This document shows positions 37,631 through 47,041 of a stretch of DNA of 64,000 bases, piece after piece. The number at the start of each line of letters is the position of its first letter. Position 1 is the first letter of the stretch. Source of the stretch: Variovorax sp. PBS-H4 (GTDB lineage Bacteria; Pseudomonadota; Gammaproteobacteria; Burkholderiales; Burkholderiaceae_C); assembly GCF_901827205.1 (NCBI RefSeq), contig NZ_LR594675.1, forward strand, positions 4,650,001 to 4,714,000. Reading direction: 5' to 3'. A program made the translations under genes and the position numbers. The notes under the pieces are model-generated. The model was not told where the DNA came from, searched no databases, and was given only the letters and a program-made list of their open reading frames with translations.

Positions 37631-38701
37631 ATGCGTTGGGACATTTTCTGCAAGGTCATCGACAACCACGGCGACGCCGGCGTGTGCTGGCGGCTCGCGT
37701 GTGCGCTTGCGGACACAGGGGACGCGGTCCGGCTATGGATCGACGACCGCTCGGCGCTGGCATGGATGGCGCCGATCGGCCACGAGGGGGTCCGTGTGGT
37801 CACCTGGACCGAGGCCGGGGCGGCGCGCGAAGCAGGCGCCGCGCCGCCGCCGGATGTGCTGATCGAAGCCTTCGGCTGCGACCCCGCGCCGGAGCTGGTC
37901 GCGCGCTTTGCGGAACCGGTCCCCCAGGGAGCGCCGCGTCGCGTCTGGCTCAATCTCGAATACCTCTCCGCCGAACCCTACGTCGAGCGCCTGCACGGAC
38001 TGCCTTCGCCCGTGTTCAAGGGTCCCGGCGCGGGGCTGACGAAGCACTTCTTTTATCCTGGCTTCACCCGCGCGACCGGCGGCCTTCTGCGCGAGCGGGA
38101 CCTGCCCGCGCGCCGCGCGCGTTTTGATCGCGCCGCCTGGCTCTCCGGGCAGAACATCGAATGGAATGGCGAGCGCCTGGTCTGCGTCTTCTGCTACGAA
38201 CCGCCCGCGCTCGGGCCCCTGCTGGCGCACCTCGAACAGGCAAGCGAACCCACTCGCCTGCTGGTGACCGCAGGCCGCGCATCCAAAGCCTTGCCCCCGG
38301 GACCGGCCGTGCGCGGCGCGCTGACGATCCACTGGCTGCCCTACCTGTCCCAGGCGGATTTCGACCGCCTGCTGTGGGCCTGCGACCTGAACTTCGTGCG
38401 GGGCGAGGACTCGCTGGTGCGCGCTCTATGGGCCGGCGCGCCCTTCGTCTGGCAGATCTACGTTCAGGACGACGATGCGCACCACACCAAGCTGCACGCC
38501 TTCCTCGACTGGCTGGGCGCGCCACCGGAGCTCCGCCGGTTGCACCATCTCTGGAACGGCATGGCCGAGGGCGAGCTGCCGGACCTTGGCCCGGCGGCGC
38601 TGGCACCATGGCAGGCAGCCACGGCCGCCGCACGCGATCGGTTGCTCGAACAGGACGACCTTCTGACTCGTTTACGGCAGTTCGTCGCCCAAAAAAGTTA
38701 G
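37631..38701 (+). CDS. earP: Protein-arginine rhamnosyltransferase EarP
   Basis: 356 residues. The N-terminus 'RWDIFCKVIDNHGDAGVCWR' holds the conserved Asp11/Asp15 of the GT-B inverting glycosyltransferase; 'VWLNLEYLSAEPYVERLHGL' binds the acceptor; 'NFVRGEDSLVRALWAGAPFV' with 'WQIYVQDDDAHHTKLHAFLD' forms the dTDP-rhamnose site. EarP rhamnosylates Arg32 of elongation factor P, needed for efficient translation of polyproline stretches. The efp gene follows 132 bases downstream on the same strand and encodes Arg32, so the pair is functionally complete. Confidence 0.95.
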   Translation: MRWDIFCKVIDNHGDAGVCWRLACALADTGDAVRLWIDDRSALAWMAPIGHEGVRVVTWTEAGAAREAGAAPPPDVLIEAFGCDPAPELVARFAEPVPQGAPRRVWLNLEYLSAEPYVERLHGLPSPVFKGPGAGLTKHFFYPGFTRATGGLLRERDLPARRARFDRAAWLSGQNIEWNGERLVCVFCYEPPALGPLLAHLEQASEPTRLLVTAGRASKALPPGPAVRGALTIHWLPYLSQADFDRLLWACDLNFVRGEDSLVRALWAGAPFVWQIYVQDDDAHHTKLHAFLDWLGAPPELRRLHHLWNGMAEGELPDLGPAALAPWQAATAAARDRLLEQDDLLTRLRQFVAQKS

Positions 38702-38833
38702 AATTGCGGGCTTTGCGGATTTCCGGCCTGGCCCAGCCCAGATGCCGCTGCATCCGCTGAACCCGCCGCGGTGAATGTGTCAGAGGAACTAGGCCCAGAC
38801 ACACCGAGCGGCCAACATCCAGAAACCCTGACT

Positions 38834-39388
38834 ATGAAAATCGCTCAAGAAATCCGCGCCGGCAACGTGATCATGCATGGCAAGGACCCGATGGTCGTGC
38901 TCAAGACCGAGTACAGCCGCGGCGGCCGCAACTCCGCCACCGTTCGCATGAAGCTCAAGAGCCTGATCGCCAACTTCAACACCGAAGTCGTGTTCAAGGC
39001 CGACGACAAGATGGAACAGATCGTGCTCGACAAGAAGGAGTGCACCTACTCCTACTTCGCCGACCCCATGTACGTCTGCATGGACAGCGAGTTCAACCAG
39101 TACGAGGTCGAGGCCGAGAACATGGGCGACGCACTCAACTACCTCGAGGACGGGATGCCGGTCGAAGTGGTGTTCTACGACGGCAAGGCCATCTCGGTCG
39201 AACTGCCCACCAGCGTCGAACGCGAGATCACCTGGACCGAACCGGCCGTCAAGGGTGACACCTCGGGCAAGGTGCTGAAGCCCGCCAAGATCGCCACGGG
39301 CTTCGAGGTCCCCGTGCCGCTGTTCGTCTCCCAGGGCGACCGCATCGAAATCGACACCCGCACGGGCGAATACCGCAAGCGCGTCTGA
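38834..39388 (+). CDS. efp: Elongation factor P, Arg32 type
   Basis: 184 residues from the ATG at 38834. The tip of the KOW-like domain reads 'YSRGGRNSATVRMKLKSL', with Arg32 in place of the Lys that is beta-lysylated in E. coli; this is the EarP substrate variant. Two OB domains follow ('YVCMDSEFNQYEVEAENMGD', 'VPLFVSQGDRIEIDTRTGEY'). EF-P relieves ribosome stalling at consecutive prolines. A terminator follows 20 bases after the stop. Confidence 0.95.
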   Translation: MKIAQEIRAGNVIMHGKDPMVVLKTEYSRGGRNSATVRMKLKSLIANFNTEVVFKADDKMEQIVLDKKECTYSYFADPMYVCMDSEFNQYEVEAENMGDALNYLEDGMPVEVVFYDGKAISVELPTSVEREITWTEPAVKGDTSGKVLKPAKIATGFEVPVPLFVSQGDRIEIDTRTGEYRKRV

Positions 39389-39407
39389 ACACGCCCGCAT
39401 CCGCTTC

Positions 39408-39432
39408 AAAGGCTCCTCTGGGAGCCTTTTTT
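39408..39432 (+). terminator. Rho-independent terminator after efp
   Basis: Stem AAAGGCTCC / GGGAGCCTTT around a TCT loop, running into six T. It ends the earP-efp transcription unit. Confidence 0.9.
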
Positions 39433-39493
39433 GCGCCTCCAGATAGGTGAGGCTGCAGCGCGCACAATCCTAGGCCGATTTCCGCACCCGACC

Positions 39494-40360
39494 ATGCCCA
39501 ACAACGCACACGACATCCACAACAAGCGCCTCGCCGACGCCTGGGCGACGCTCCAGGCCCATGCCGACAAAGGCCTTCCGCTCAACGCCGATCCCTCGCG
39601 ACTCGCCTTCGCCGACCCCGAGTTCCTGTTGCGGCGCGAAACGCGCGGCCTGCGCATGCAGCTCGAGCTGATGAAACCAGACCTCGAAATGCGTGCCCAC
39701 GGCATCGAGAACACGGTGGTGGTGTTCGGCAGCGCACGCTTTCGCAGCGAGGAGGAATCCGGTGCCCTGATCGCCCAGGCCGACGCCGCCGGCGATGCCG
39801 TGGCCGCCGCGCGCTGGCGCAGGCTGGCGCGCAGCTCGCACTACTACGAGAAGGCGCGCGCCTTCGGCAGGCTGGTCGCCGAGTACAGCGACGACAAGGA
39901 CCCGGAAGACAAGCTCTTCGTCTGCACCGGCGGAGGCCCCGGCATCATGCAGGCCGCCAACCGAGGCGCCTACGAAGGCGGCGGACTGTCGGTCGGCCTG
40001 GCCATCGCCCTGCCGATGGAGGAGGAAGCGAACCCGTACGTCACGCCGGCGCTGAGCTTCAAATTCCACTACTTCGCAATCCGCAAGATGCACTTCATGA
40101 TGCGAGCGAAGGCGTTGGTGGCGTTTCCGGGCGGCTTTGGCACTCTCGATGAGCTGTTCGAGGTGATCACGCTGGTGCAGACCCGCAAGGCCCGGCCAGT
40201 TCCGATCGTGCTCTTCGGCGCGGGTTACTGGAAGCAGCTGATCAACTTCGACTTCCTGGCCGAAGAAGGCGTGATCTCGCCCGACGACGTGAAGCTGATC
40301 GAGTACGTGGACTCGGCGCAGGACGCGTGGGACGCGATCAAGCGCTTTTACAAGCTTTGA
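39494..40360 (+). CDS. LOG-family (TIGR00730) Rossmann-fold protein
   Basis: 288 residues from the ATG at 39494. The family motif 'PGGFGTLDELFEVITLVQTR' is intact, with 'VFVCTGGGPGIMQAANRGAY'-type Rossmann turn ('LFVCTGGGPGIMQAANRGAY') and 'KALVAFPGG'. LOG proteins cleave the ribose-base bond of nucleoside 5'-monophosphates; plant homologues activate cytokinins. The 90-residue N-terminal extension identifies the longer bacterial subgroup, some of which act as AMP or purine nucleotide nucleosidases. It stands alone between efp and a convergent MFS gene. Confidence 0.8.
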   Translation: MPNNAHDIHNKRLADAWATLQAHADKGLPLNADPSRLAFADPEFLLRRETRGLRMQLELMKPDLEMRAHGIENTVVVFGSARFRSEEESGALIAQADAAGDAVAAARWRRLARSSHYYEKARAFGRLVAEYSDDKDPEDKLFVCTGGGPGIMQAANRGAYEGGGLSVGLAIALPMEEEANPYVTPALSFKFHYFAIRKMHFMMRAKALVAFPGGFGTLDELFEVITLVQTRKARPVPIVLFGAGYWKQLINFDFLAEEGVISPDDVKLIEYVDSAQDAWDAIKRFYKL

Positions 40361-40444
40361 GGCGGCAGCCGGCGCGCAGGCTCACTGGCGCAATCCGTCA
40401 GCGCTGCGGGACGAGTCTCGCTTTTGAAAGGGCTCGGCGGAAGC

Positions 40445-41605
40445 TCAAGCCTTCAGGCCCCAGACCGCCCGGGTCCCCAGAGCCACCACGCCGCTGGCCA
40501 GCCAGAACACGCCTCCAATGCCGATCAGCGCGCCAATCGATCCGAAAAGCATCGGCATGGCGACGCTGGAAGCGTTGATGGCCATCAGCCGCAGCCCGAG
40601 CGCTTCGCCGTGCCGCTCGTGTGGCGTGATCTGGTGCAGCATGCTCATGACCATCGGCTGCACGGCGCCGAGCGCAAAGCCCAGCACCACCGAGCAAATG
40701 CCCATCGCCAGCGCCGAGGACAGCAGCGGATAGACCGAGAACATCAGCGCCGTGATCACCGACGACGTCGCGATCACGCTACGCTCCGATGCACGGGCCG
40801 CGACCAGCGGCAGCACGATCCGGATCAGCGCGGCGGCGATGGCAAAGGCGCCCAGGATGGACCCGATGACCGAGGCACCCAGTCCGCGTTCGTGGCCCAA
40901 GATGGGCAGCAGGAAGGCATGCACGTCCCAACTCGAAGATTGCAGCCAGTTCACGAACAGCAGGCGCCGGAACATGGCTTGGCGCAACAGATCCCAGGCG
41001 CGCGGTTTGGACTCGCCTTCCGCTCGCACGATGGACGGCAGTTCATGCGTGCCGCGCGCGAAGAACCAGCCCGCGAGCGGCAGCAGTGCCAGCACGGCAA
41101 ACGCGATCCGAAAACCCGGCAGGTCCGCTGGACTGCGGCCCGCATGGTCGATCAGCAGGCCGGCGCAGAAGGGGCCGACGAAGTTCGCCACCGCGGGGGC
41201 AATCGCCAGCCAGCTGAATACCTGTTTGAGCTGCGTCGGATTGGCCGCGGCGCGCCCGACATGGCGCTGCAGCGCGATGACGGCCGCGCCGGTCGCGCCG
41301 CCTGTCAGCAGGGCCGCCAGGCACAGCACCGGGAACGAAGGCAGGATGGCCGCCAGTGCGGCACCCGACGAGGCCGCGATCACCGACAGCATCAGCGGAC
41401 GCTTGAGCCCGCGCCGGTCGGCAAAGCGTCCGGCCGGCAGCGCCAGGAACACCTGGGTGAGCGCGAACAGCGCGATCAGCAGACCCACGGCCGCCGCGCT
41501 GTATCCCTGTTGCAGCGCGAGCAGCGGTGCGCCCAGGCGCATGCCGGTCATGGCCGCGTGCAGCAGGACCTGCGCCGTGATCAGGCGCAGCAGTTCACCG
41601 CTCAC
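40445..41605 (-). CDS. MFS transporter
   Basis: 386 residues from a GTG at 41605 whose GTGA overlaps the rmuC stop. Twelve hydrophobic segments are visible; the MFS loop 2-3 signature reads 'LPAGRFADRRGLKRPLML'. Other stretches: 'AMTGMRLGAPLLALQQGYSA', 'VLGFALGAVQPMVMSMLHQI'. It is a proton-driven exporter or metabolite permease of unknown substrate. It is the last gene of the pncB-to-MFS leftward operon. The much longer upstream open frame is part of rmuC in another frame and was not used. Confidence 0.82.
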   Translation of the reverse strand: MSGELLRLITAQVLLHAAMTGMRLGAPLLALQQGYSAAAVGLLIALFALTQVFLALPAGRFADRRGLKRPLMLSVIAASSGAALAAILPSFPVLCLAALLTGGATGAAVIALQRHVGRAAANPTQLKQVFSWLAIAPAVANFVGPFCAGLLIDHAGRSPADLPGFRIAFAVLALLPLAGWFFARGTHELPSIVRAEGESKPRAWDLLRQAMFRRLLFVNWLQSSSWDVHAFLLPILGHERGLGASVIGSILGAFAIAAALIRIVLPLVAARASERSVIATSSVITALMFSVYPLLSSALAMGICSVVLGFALGAVQPMVMSMLHQITPHERHGEALGLRLMAINASSVAMPMLFGSIGALIGIGGVFWLASGVVALGTRAVWGLKA

Positions 41606-42951
41606 GTGGCCAGCTCGCCGTCGTCGGCAGCCGGCAGCAGGGCCTGCGACTGTGCCTCCGGCAGCGCTTCCACCTTGCGCAGGGCCAGGCGCATCTGCTT
41701 GGCGCGGGTATCGGCCTTGTCGAGCGTGTCGGAAGCCTTGGCGACCTGCTCCTTGATGCGCGCCACCCATTCGCCGTAGCGTTCGAACTCGGTCTTGACG
41801 GCGCCGAGCACCTTCCACACCTCGGAGGCCTGCTGCTCCAAGGCCAGCGTGCGGAAGCCCATATGCAGGCTGTTGAGCATCGCCAGCAGCGTGGTCGGTC
41901 CCGCGAGCGTCACGCGGTGCTGGCGCTGGATCGCGTCCATCAACCCGGGACGGCGCAGCACCTCGGCATACAGGCTCTCGACCGGCAGGAACAAGATAGC
42001 GAAATCGGTGGTGTGCGGTGCCGCGAGGTAGTTCTCGGCAATCGACCGCGCTTCGGTGCGGATGCGCGCCTCGAGCGCACGTGCCGCCAGTTCGGCCGCG
42101 CCGGCGTCGATGCGCTCGTGGGCATCGAGCAGGCGCTCGTAGTCGTCGCGTGGGAACTTGGCGTCGATCGGCAGCCAGACCGGCGCGCCGTCGGTGCCGC
42201 GGCCCGGAAACCGGATCGCGAAATCCACGCGCTGCCCGCTGCGCGGCTTGGTCTCGACCTGCCGGGCGTACTGCTCGGGCGTGAGCACCTGCTCGAGCAG
42301 CGCCTCGAGCTGCACTTCGCCGAACACGCCGCGCGTCTTCACATTCGTCAGCACGCGTTGAAGGCTGCCGACACCGACCGCCAGCGTCTGCATCTCGCCC
42401 AGGCCCTTGTGCACCTGCTCCAGCCGGTCGGCTACCTGCTTGAAGCTCTCGCCGAGACGGGCCTCGAGCGTGCTTTGCAGTTTCTCGTCGACGGTCTTGC
42501 GCATCTCGTCCAGCTTGGCGGTGTTGCTCTGCTGGAGCTGCCCGAGCTGTGTCTCCATGGTCGCGCGCACCTCGGCCAGCCGCCGCGCATTCGACTCGGA
42601 CAGCCCCTGGAGCTGGGTGTTGAGCGTGTCGGCCAGCGTCTTCTGCAGCATCGCCAGTTGCTGCGCGAAGGCGTCGATCTGCGCGTTCTGCGTGCGCGTG
42701 GCCTCGGCCCCCTGCTGCACCAGCGCGCGCTGGAAGGTGGCGAACGCCTGGCTGGTCTCCTGCCGTGCGCCGCGCGAGGACTCGCCGATCTCGTGCCGCA
42801 GCTCTCGCTCGATTCGCTCGTTCGCGGCGCCCAGCGTCGCGATCAGCGTGCCGTGGTCGGGCGCTGGCGGCTTGCGCAGCAGCAGCCAGACCAGGAGGAC
42901 GATGTTGAGCGCGGCGAGGCCAATGAGGATCCAGGATTCCGGCAAAGGCAT
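41602..42951 (-). CDS. rmuC: DNA recombination protein RmuC
   Basis: 449 residues. A single N-terminal membrane segment ('ESWILIGLAALNIVLLVWLL') is followed by a long coiled coil (about 35-190) and the RmuC nuclease-like domain: 'VKTRGVFGEVQLEALLEQVL', 'DFAIRFPGRGTDGAPVWLPI' with 'DAKFPRDDYERLL' and 'DFAILFLPVESLYAEVLRRP'. RmuC restrains inversions at short repeats. It is encoded 7 bases after the dehydrogenase gene and overlaps the MFS gene. Confidence 0.92.
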   Translation of the reverse strand: MPLPESWILIGLAALNIVLLVWLLLRKPPAPDHGTLIATLGAANERIERELRHEIGESSRGARQETSQAFATFQRALVQQGAEATRTQNAQIDAFAQQLAMLQKTLADTLNTQLQGLSESNARRLAEVRATMETQLGQLQQSNTAKLDEMRKTVDEKLQSTLEARLGESFKQVADRLEQVHKGLGEMQTLAVGVGSLQRVLTNVKTRGVFGEVQLEALLEQVLTPEQYARQVETKPRSGQRVDFAIRFPGRGTDGAPVWLPIDAKFPRDDYERLLDAHERIDAGAAELAARALEARIRTEARSIAENYLAAPHTTDFAILFLPVESLYAEVLRRPGLMDAIQRQHRVTLAGPTTLLAMLNSLHMGFRTLALEQQASEVWKVLGAVKTEFERYGEWVARIKEQVAKASDTLDKADTRAKQMRLALRKVEALPEAQSQALLPAADDGELAT

Positions 42952-42958
42952 GACGGGT

Positions 42959-43945
42959 CTACTTGCCTCCGAGGATCGAGGGGTTCAGGGGCGTGACCGG
43001 TTTGCCGTGCACCAGGAATCCGACCAGGTTGTCGGCCGCCAGCTCGGCCATCGCGCGCCGCGTCGGGATGGTCGCGCTCGCGATGTGCGGCGTGAGCACG
43101 ACGTTCGGGACCTCGAGCAATGCCGGATGAACCTTGGGCTCGCCCTCGAACACGTCCAGACCGGCTGCGGCGATGCGCCTGTCGCGCAGCGCCTGCGCCA
43201 GTGCGGCATCGTCGACGATGCCGCCGCGGGCGATGTTGACCAGGGTGGCCGTCGGCTTCATCAGGGCCAGCTCGGCGGCGCCGATGGTGTGATGCGAGGC
43301 TGCCGAGTAAGGCACCACGAGCACCACGTGGTCCGCGGTCTTCAGCAGTTCCTCCTTGCTCACGTAGCTGGCCTTGCATTCGGCCTCGAGCTGCGCATCG
43401 AGCCGCGAACGGTTGTGGTAGATCACCTTCATGCCGAAACCGTGCGCGCCGCGCCTGGCGATGCCCTGGCCGATGCGCCCCATGCCGATGATGCCCAGGG
43501 TGGCGCCGTGGATGTCGGAGCCGGCAAACATGTCGTAGCTCCACTTCTCCCACTTGCCGGCGCGCAGGAAATGCTCGCTCTCCGTGATGCGGCGCGCCGT
43601 GGCCATCAGGAGCGCAAAACCGAAGTCGGCCGTGGTCTCGGTCAGCACATCGGGCGCGTTGGTGGCGAGCACGCCGCGAGCGGTCATCGCGTCGACATCG
43701 AAGTTGTTGTAGCCGACCGCCATGTTGGCGCAGATCTTCAACTCGGGACAGGCGGCCAGCACTTCGGCATCGATGCGCTCGCTGCCGGTGGTGAATGCGC
43801 CCCGCTTGCCTTGCAGCTTCTGGATCAGCTGAGCCTTGCTCCAGCTCTGGTCGTCCTGGTTGGACTCGACCTCGAAATGCACTTGCAGCCGGTCGATGGT
43901 TTCGGGAAAGATCGAACGGGCGACGAGGATCTTGGGTTTGCTCAT
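42959..43945 (-). CDS. D-2-hydroxyacid dehydrogenase (glyoxylate/hydroxypyruvate reductase-like)
   Basis: 328 residues from the ATG at 43945. NAD(P)-binding Rossmann 'GATLGIIGMGRIGQGIARRG' and catalytic blocks 'NMAVGYNNFDVDAMTARGVL', 'LVNIARGGIVDDAALAQAL' (Arg), 'AGLDVFEGEPKVHPAL' (Glu) and 'VVLTPHIASATIPTRRAM' (His) are all present. The enzyme reduces 2-oxo acids such as glyoxylate or hydroxypyruvate to the D-hydroxy acid. It sits between the ion antiporter and rmuC in the leftward operon. Confidence 0.9.
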   Translation of the reverse strand: MSKPKILVARSIFPETIDRLQVHFEVESNQDDQSWSKAQLIQKLQGKRGAFTTGSERIDAEVLAACPELKICANMAVGYNNFDVDAMTARGVLATNAPDVLTETTADFGFALLMATARRITESEHFLRAGKWEKWSYDMFAGSDIHGATLGIIGMGRIGQGIARRGAHGFGMKVIYHNRSRLDAQLEAECKASYVSKEELLKTADHVVLVVPYSAASHHTIGAAELALMKPTATLVNIARGGIVDDAALAQALRDRRIAAAGLDVFEGEPKVHPALLEVPNVVLTPHIASATIPTRRAMAELAADNLVGFLVHGKPVTPLNPSILGGK

Positions 43946-43947
43946 GA

Positions 43948-45378
43948 TCAACGGAAGAAGATGAAGGTGGAGAGGATGAACAGCGGCACCAGGATGGCGC
44001 CCGACCACATCATGTAGCCGAAGAAGCTCGGCATGCGCACGCCGCGGCTTTCCGCGATGGCCCTGACCATCAGGTTGGGCGCATTGCCGATGTATGTGTT
44101 CGCGCCCATGAACACGGCGCCGGCCGAAATCGCGGCAAGGGTCGACGCATACGTGGTCATGAGTGCCTGAGGATCGCCACCCGCGGTGTTGAAAAAGACG
44201 AGATAGGTGGGTGCATTGTCCAGGAAGGAACTCAGCGCGCCGGTGGCCCAGAAGTACATTGCCGGATCGGGCTGCCCGTCCGGTCGCGTCACGGCGGCGA
44301 CGACCGCGCCAAAGGGGCCATGGACGCCGGCCTTGAGCATTGCAATCACCGGGATGATGGTGAGGAAGATGCCGGCAAAGAGCTTGGCGACCTCGAGCAT
44401 CGGCGCCCAGGCGAACTGGTTGTCGGCATGCACCTGGGGCTTGGTAATCCGCAGCGAGACCAACGTGACTGCGACCAGCCCGACATCGCGCACCACCCCA
44501 GGCAGGCCGAGCACGGTGCCATGGACTTCGAAAGCGATCGCGGACTGCCAGACGCCGCTGAGCAGCACGAGGCAGACGATGCCGCCCAACAACCAGAAAT
44601 TGGCCGCCCCATCGAACCCGACCCGCCGCGTGTCCGGGGTCGGGTCGAAGGGCAGCACGCCCTCCTTGCGGTAGTACCAGCGGTCGAGCACATGAAACAG
44701 CGCGAGCAGGATGCCGACGATGAAGAGGGTCTCGGGCAGGATGTTGCGCACCGTCCAGAAAAACTCCACGCCCTTCAGGAAGCCCAGGAACAGCGGCGGA
44801 TCGCCCAGCGGCGTCAGCGAACCACCGACGTTGGAAACGATGAAGATGAAGAACACGATGACGTGCACCCGGTGCCGCCGGTTGTCATTGGCGCGGATCA
44901 GGGGACGGATCAGCAGCATGGAGGCTCCGGTCGTGCCCATCAGGCTTGCGAGCACCGCGCCGATGGCCAAGATTCCGGTATTGAGTCGGGGTGTGCCGTG
45001 CAGGTTGCCGCGGATGTGAATACCGCCCGCCACGACGAAGAGCGCCGTCAGCAGAATGATGAAGGGGATGTACTCGGCCAGCAGCGCATGCAGGAGTTGC
45101 GCCGCAGCCAGGCTCAGACCGTGGATTGCCGCAAAAGGCAGCAGAAAGGCGAGGGCCCAGCCCGCGGCCACCTTGCCGTAGTGGTGGTGCCAGAACAAGG
45201 GCGCCAGGAGGGGCATCAATGCGATCGACAGCAGGATCCCGGCGAAGGGCAAGCCCCACCACGCGGGCAAGCCGCCACCGTCGAGATCGGCGGCAATGGC
45301 GGTGGCGGGCAGCAGGGCCGGCAGTACGGCAATGACCAGCAGGCGGACGAATCGGGTGGGGGCGCGGGAAGCCTTCAT
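43948..45378 (-). CDS. Sodium:proton antiporter / citrate-transporter-like permease
   Basis: 476 residues with 12 or more hydrophobic segments and a cleavable-looking N-terminus ('RLLVIAVLPALLPATAIAAD'). Conserved patches of the ArsB/NhaD ion-transporter superfamily: 'ASLMGTTGASMLLIRPLIRA', 'IVSNVGGSLTPLGDPPLFLG' and 'ALSSFLDNAPTYLVFFNTAG', the last two with the family's GD-P-P and D-N-x-P motifs. It likely exchanges Na+ for H+ or moves a small anion. It starts with a 4-base overlap on pncB. Confidence 0.82.
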   Translation of the reverse strand: MKASRAPTRFVRLLVIAVLPALLPATAIAADLDGGGLPAWWGLPFAGILLSIALMPLLAPLFWHHHYGKVAAGWALAFLLPFAAIHGLSLAAAQLLHALLAEYIPFIILLTALFVVAGGIHIRGNLHGTPRLNTGILAIGAVLASLMGTTGASMLLIRPLIRANDNRRHRVHVIVFFIFIVSNVGGSLTPLGDPPLFLGFLKGVEFFWTVRNILPETLFIVGILLALFHVLDRWYYRKEGVLPFDPTPDTRRVGFDGAANFWLLGGIVCLVLLSGVWQSAIAFEVHGTVLGLPGVVRDVGLVAVTLVSLRITKPQVHADNQFAWAPMLEVAKLFAGIFLTIIPVIAMLKAGVHGPFGAVVAAVTRPDGQPDPAMYFWATGALSSFLDNAPTYLVFFNTAGGDPQALMTTYASTLAAISAGAVFMGANTYIGNAPNLMVRAIAESRGVRMPSFFGYMMWSGAILVPLFILSTFIFFR

Positions 45379-46589
45379 GCGGCCGGCTGGGCAATCTCGA
45401 AGACCTGGCGCAGGTAGGCCAGATAGCGCTCGTCGTCACACATGTTCTTGGAAGGCGTGTCGGACAGCTTGGCCACGGGTTGGTCGTTGCACCGGACCAT
45501 CTTGATCACGATCTGCAGCGGCTCGTACCCAAGGTCGTTGGTGAGGTTGGTACCGATTCCGAAGGCCAATTGGCAGCGGCCGCGGAACTGTTGATAGAGC
45601 TCGATCGTGCGGGTGAATGTGAGGCTGTCGCTGAAGATCAGAGTCTTGGTGCGCGGGTCGACGCGGTTCGCAGCATAGTGCGCGAGCATGCGTTCGCCCC
45701 ACTGGAAGGGATCACCACTGTCGTGCCGGGCGCCGTCGAACAGCTTGCAGAAATACAGGTCGAAGTCACGCAGGAAGGCGCTCATGCCGTAGACGTCCGA
45801 CAGCGCAATCCCCAGGTCGCCACGGTACTCGCGGGCCCAGGACTCGAATCCGAAGACCTGGCTGTCGCGCAGGCGAGGACCCAGCGCCTGGCAAGCCTGA
45901 AGGTACTCGTGCGCCATGGTACCCAGGGGGATCAGGCCGAGCTTCATGGCATAGAGCACGTTGCTGGTCCCGGCGAACTGCGGCGATCTGTCGAGGCTGC
46001 GCTGCGGCGGCGATGTCACCGGGCCGAGCCGGGCGCTGAGGGTGCGCAGTACCTCCTCATGCCAATCCTTGGAGAAGCGGCGGCGGGTTCCATAGTCGGC
46101 AATCTTCAGGTCCTCCAGCCCTGGTCCCTGCAGCTGCGTCAGCTTGGTCTCGAGGCGCCGGCGGCCCTCGGCGGTGTCCGGGTGCGCTTGAGTGCTCCGG
46201 AAGTAGACCTCGTTGACGATCGCCAGCACCGGGATCTCGAACAGGATGGTGTGCAGCCACGGTCCTTCGATGCGAATGTCCAGTTCCCCCGAAGCCAGCG
46301 GAGTGATCTTGATGTACTTCTCGTTGAGGCGAAACAGCCCCAGAAAATCGACGAAGTCGCTCTTGATGAAGCGCATCGATCGCAGATAGTTCAGCTCGGC
46401 GTCCCGGAACTGCAGCGAGCACAGGTGGCGGACCTCCTCGCGTATCTGGGAGGCAAACTGAGCCAGGTCGATGCCGGCATTGCGGCATTTGAAACGGTAC
46501 TCCACGCGCGCGCCCGGGAAGTGATGCAGCACCACTTGCATCATCGTGAACTTGTAGAGGTCGGTATCGAGCAGGCTGTGGATGATCAT
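45375..46589 (-). CDS. pncB: Nicotinate phosphoribosyltransferase
   Basis: 404 residues, typical length. 'MIIHSLLDTDLYKFTMMQVV' is the hallmark start; 'YGTRRRFSKDWHEEVLRTL', 'FAGTSNVLYAMKLGLIPLGT' and 'GMSAFLRDFDLYFCKLFDGA' with 'RHDSGDPFQWGERMLAHYA' carry the substrate and phosphoribosyl-binding sites; the autophosphorylated His lies in the region of 'GTMAHEYLQ'. The enzyme makes nicotinate mononucleotide from nicotinate and PRPP in NAD salvage. First gene of a five-gene leftward operon. Confidence 0.93.
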   Translation of the reverse strand: MIIHSLLDTDLYKFTMMQVVLHHFPGARVEYRFKCRNAGIDLAQFASQIREEVRHLCSLQFRDAELNYLRSMRFIKSDFVDFLGLFRLNEKYIKITPLASGELDIRIEGPWLHTILFEIPVLAIVNEVYFRSTQAHPDTAEGRRRLETKLTQLQGPGLEDLKIADYGTRRRFSKDWHEEVLRTLSARLGPVTSPPQRSLDRSPQFAGTSNVLYAMKLGLIPLGTMAHEYLQACQALGPRLRDSQVFGFESWAREYRGDLGIALSDVYGMSAFLRDFDLYFCKLFDGARHDSGDPFQWGERMLAHYAANRVDPRTKTLIFSDSLTFTRTIELYQQFRGRCQLAFGIGTNLTNDLGYEPLQIVIKMVRCNDQPVAKLSDTPSKNMCDDERYLAYLRQVFEIAQPAA

Positions 46590-46781
46590 GGTGGGGATAC
46601 GGCGCGCCGGTCTCCTGTTTCTGCGTGCGTCCGATTATCACGGGGCACGTCGGCAAGTGCCTACGACCCCTTCCCGGGGCGTCCTACTGCTGAGCTCAGG
46701 CGGGCGGGCGAGATTCGTTTCACGCTGGCCATACAGGTAATCGGTCAGCGACAAAAACCCTCATCTGAAGGAGAAAAGTCG

Positions 46782-47015
46782 ATGAACAAAGACACCGTCG
46801 AAGGCAACTGGAAACAGCTCAAGGGCAAGGTCAAGGAGCAGTGGGGCAAGCTGACCGACGATGACTTCGACGTTATCGCCGGCAAACGCGACCAGCTGCT
46901 TGGACGCATCCAGGAACGTCATGGCATCAGCCGGGATGAAGCCGAGAGGCAGGTCACCGACTGGGAAAGCCGAGACGGGCGCACGCCTGCGGCCCTCTGG
47001 TACGAGAAGTATTGA
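46782..47015 (+). CDS. CsbD-family stress protein
   Basis: 77 residues from the ATG at 46782 with GAAGGAG before it. 'NKDTVEGNWKQLKGKVKEQW' and 'GKLTDDDFDVIAGKRDQLLG' are the CsbD/YjbJ signature. These small abundant proteins rise under general stress; the mechanism is not known. The following gene, 26 bases on with its own AAGGAG, is probably co-transcribed. The 192-base upstream region shows no clear consensus promoter to me. Confidence 0.9.
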   Translation: MNKDTVEGNWKQLKGKVKEQWGKLTDDDFDVIAGKRDQLLGRIQERHGISRDEAERQVTDWESRDGRTPAALWYEKY

Positions 47016-47041
47016 TTCGACAGCATCAAGGAGAACATCCC

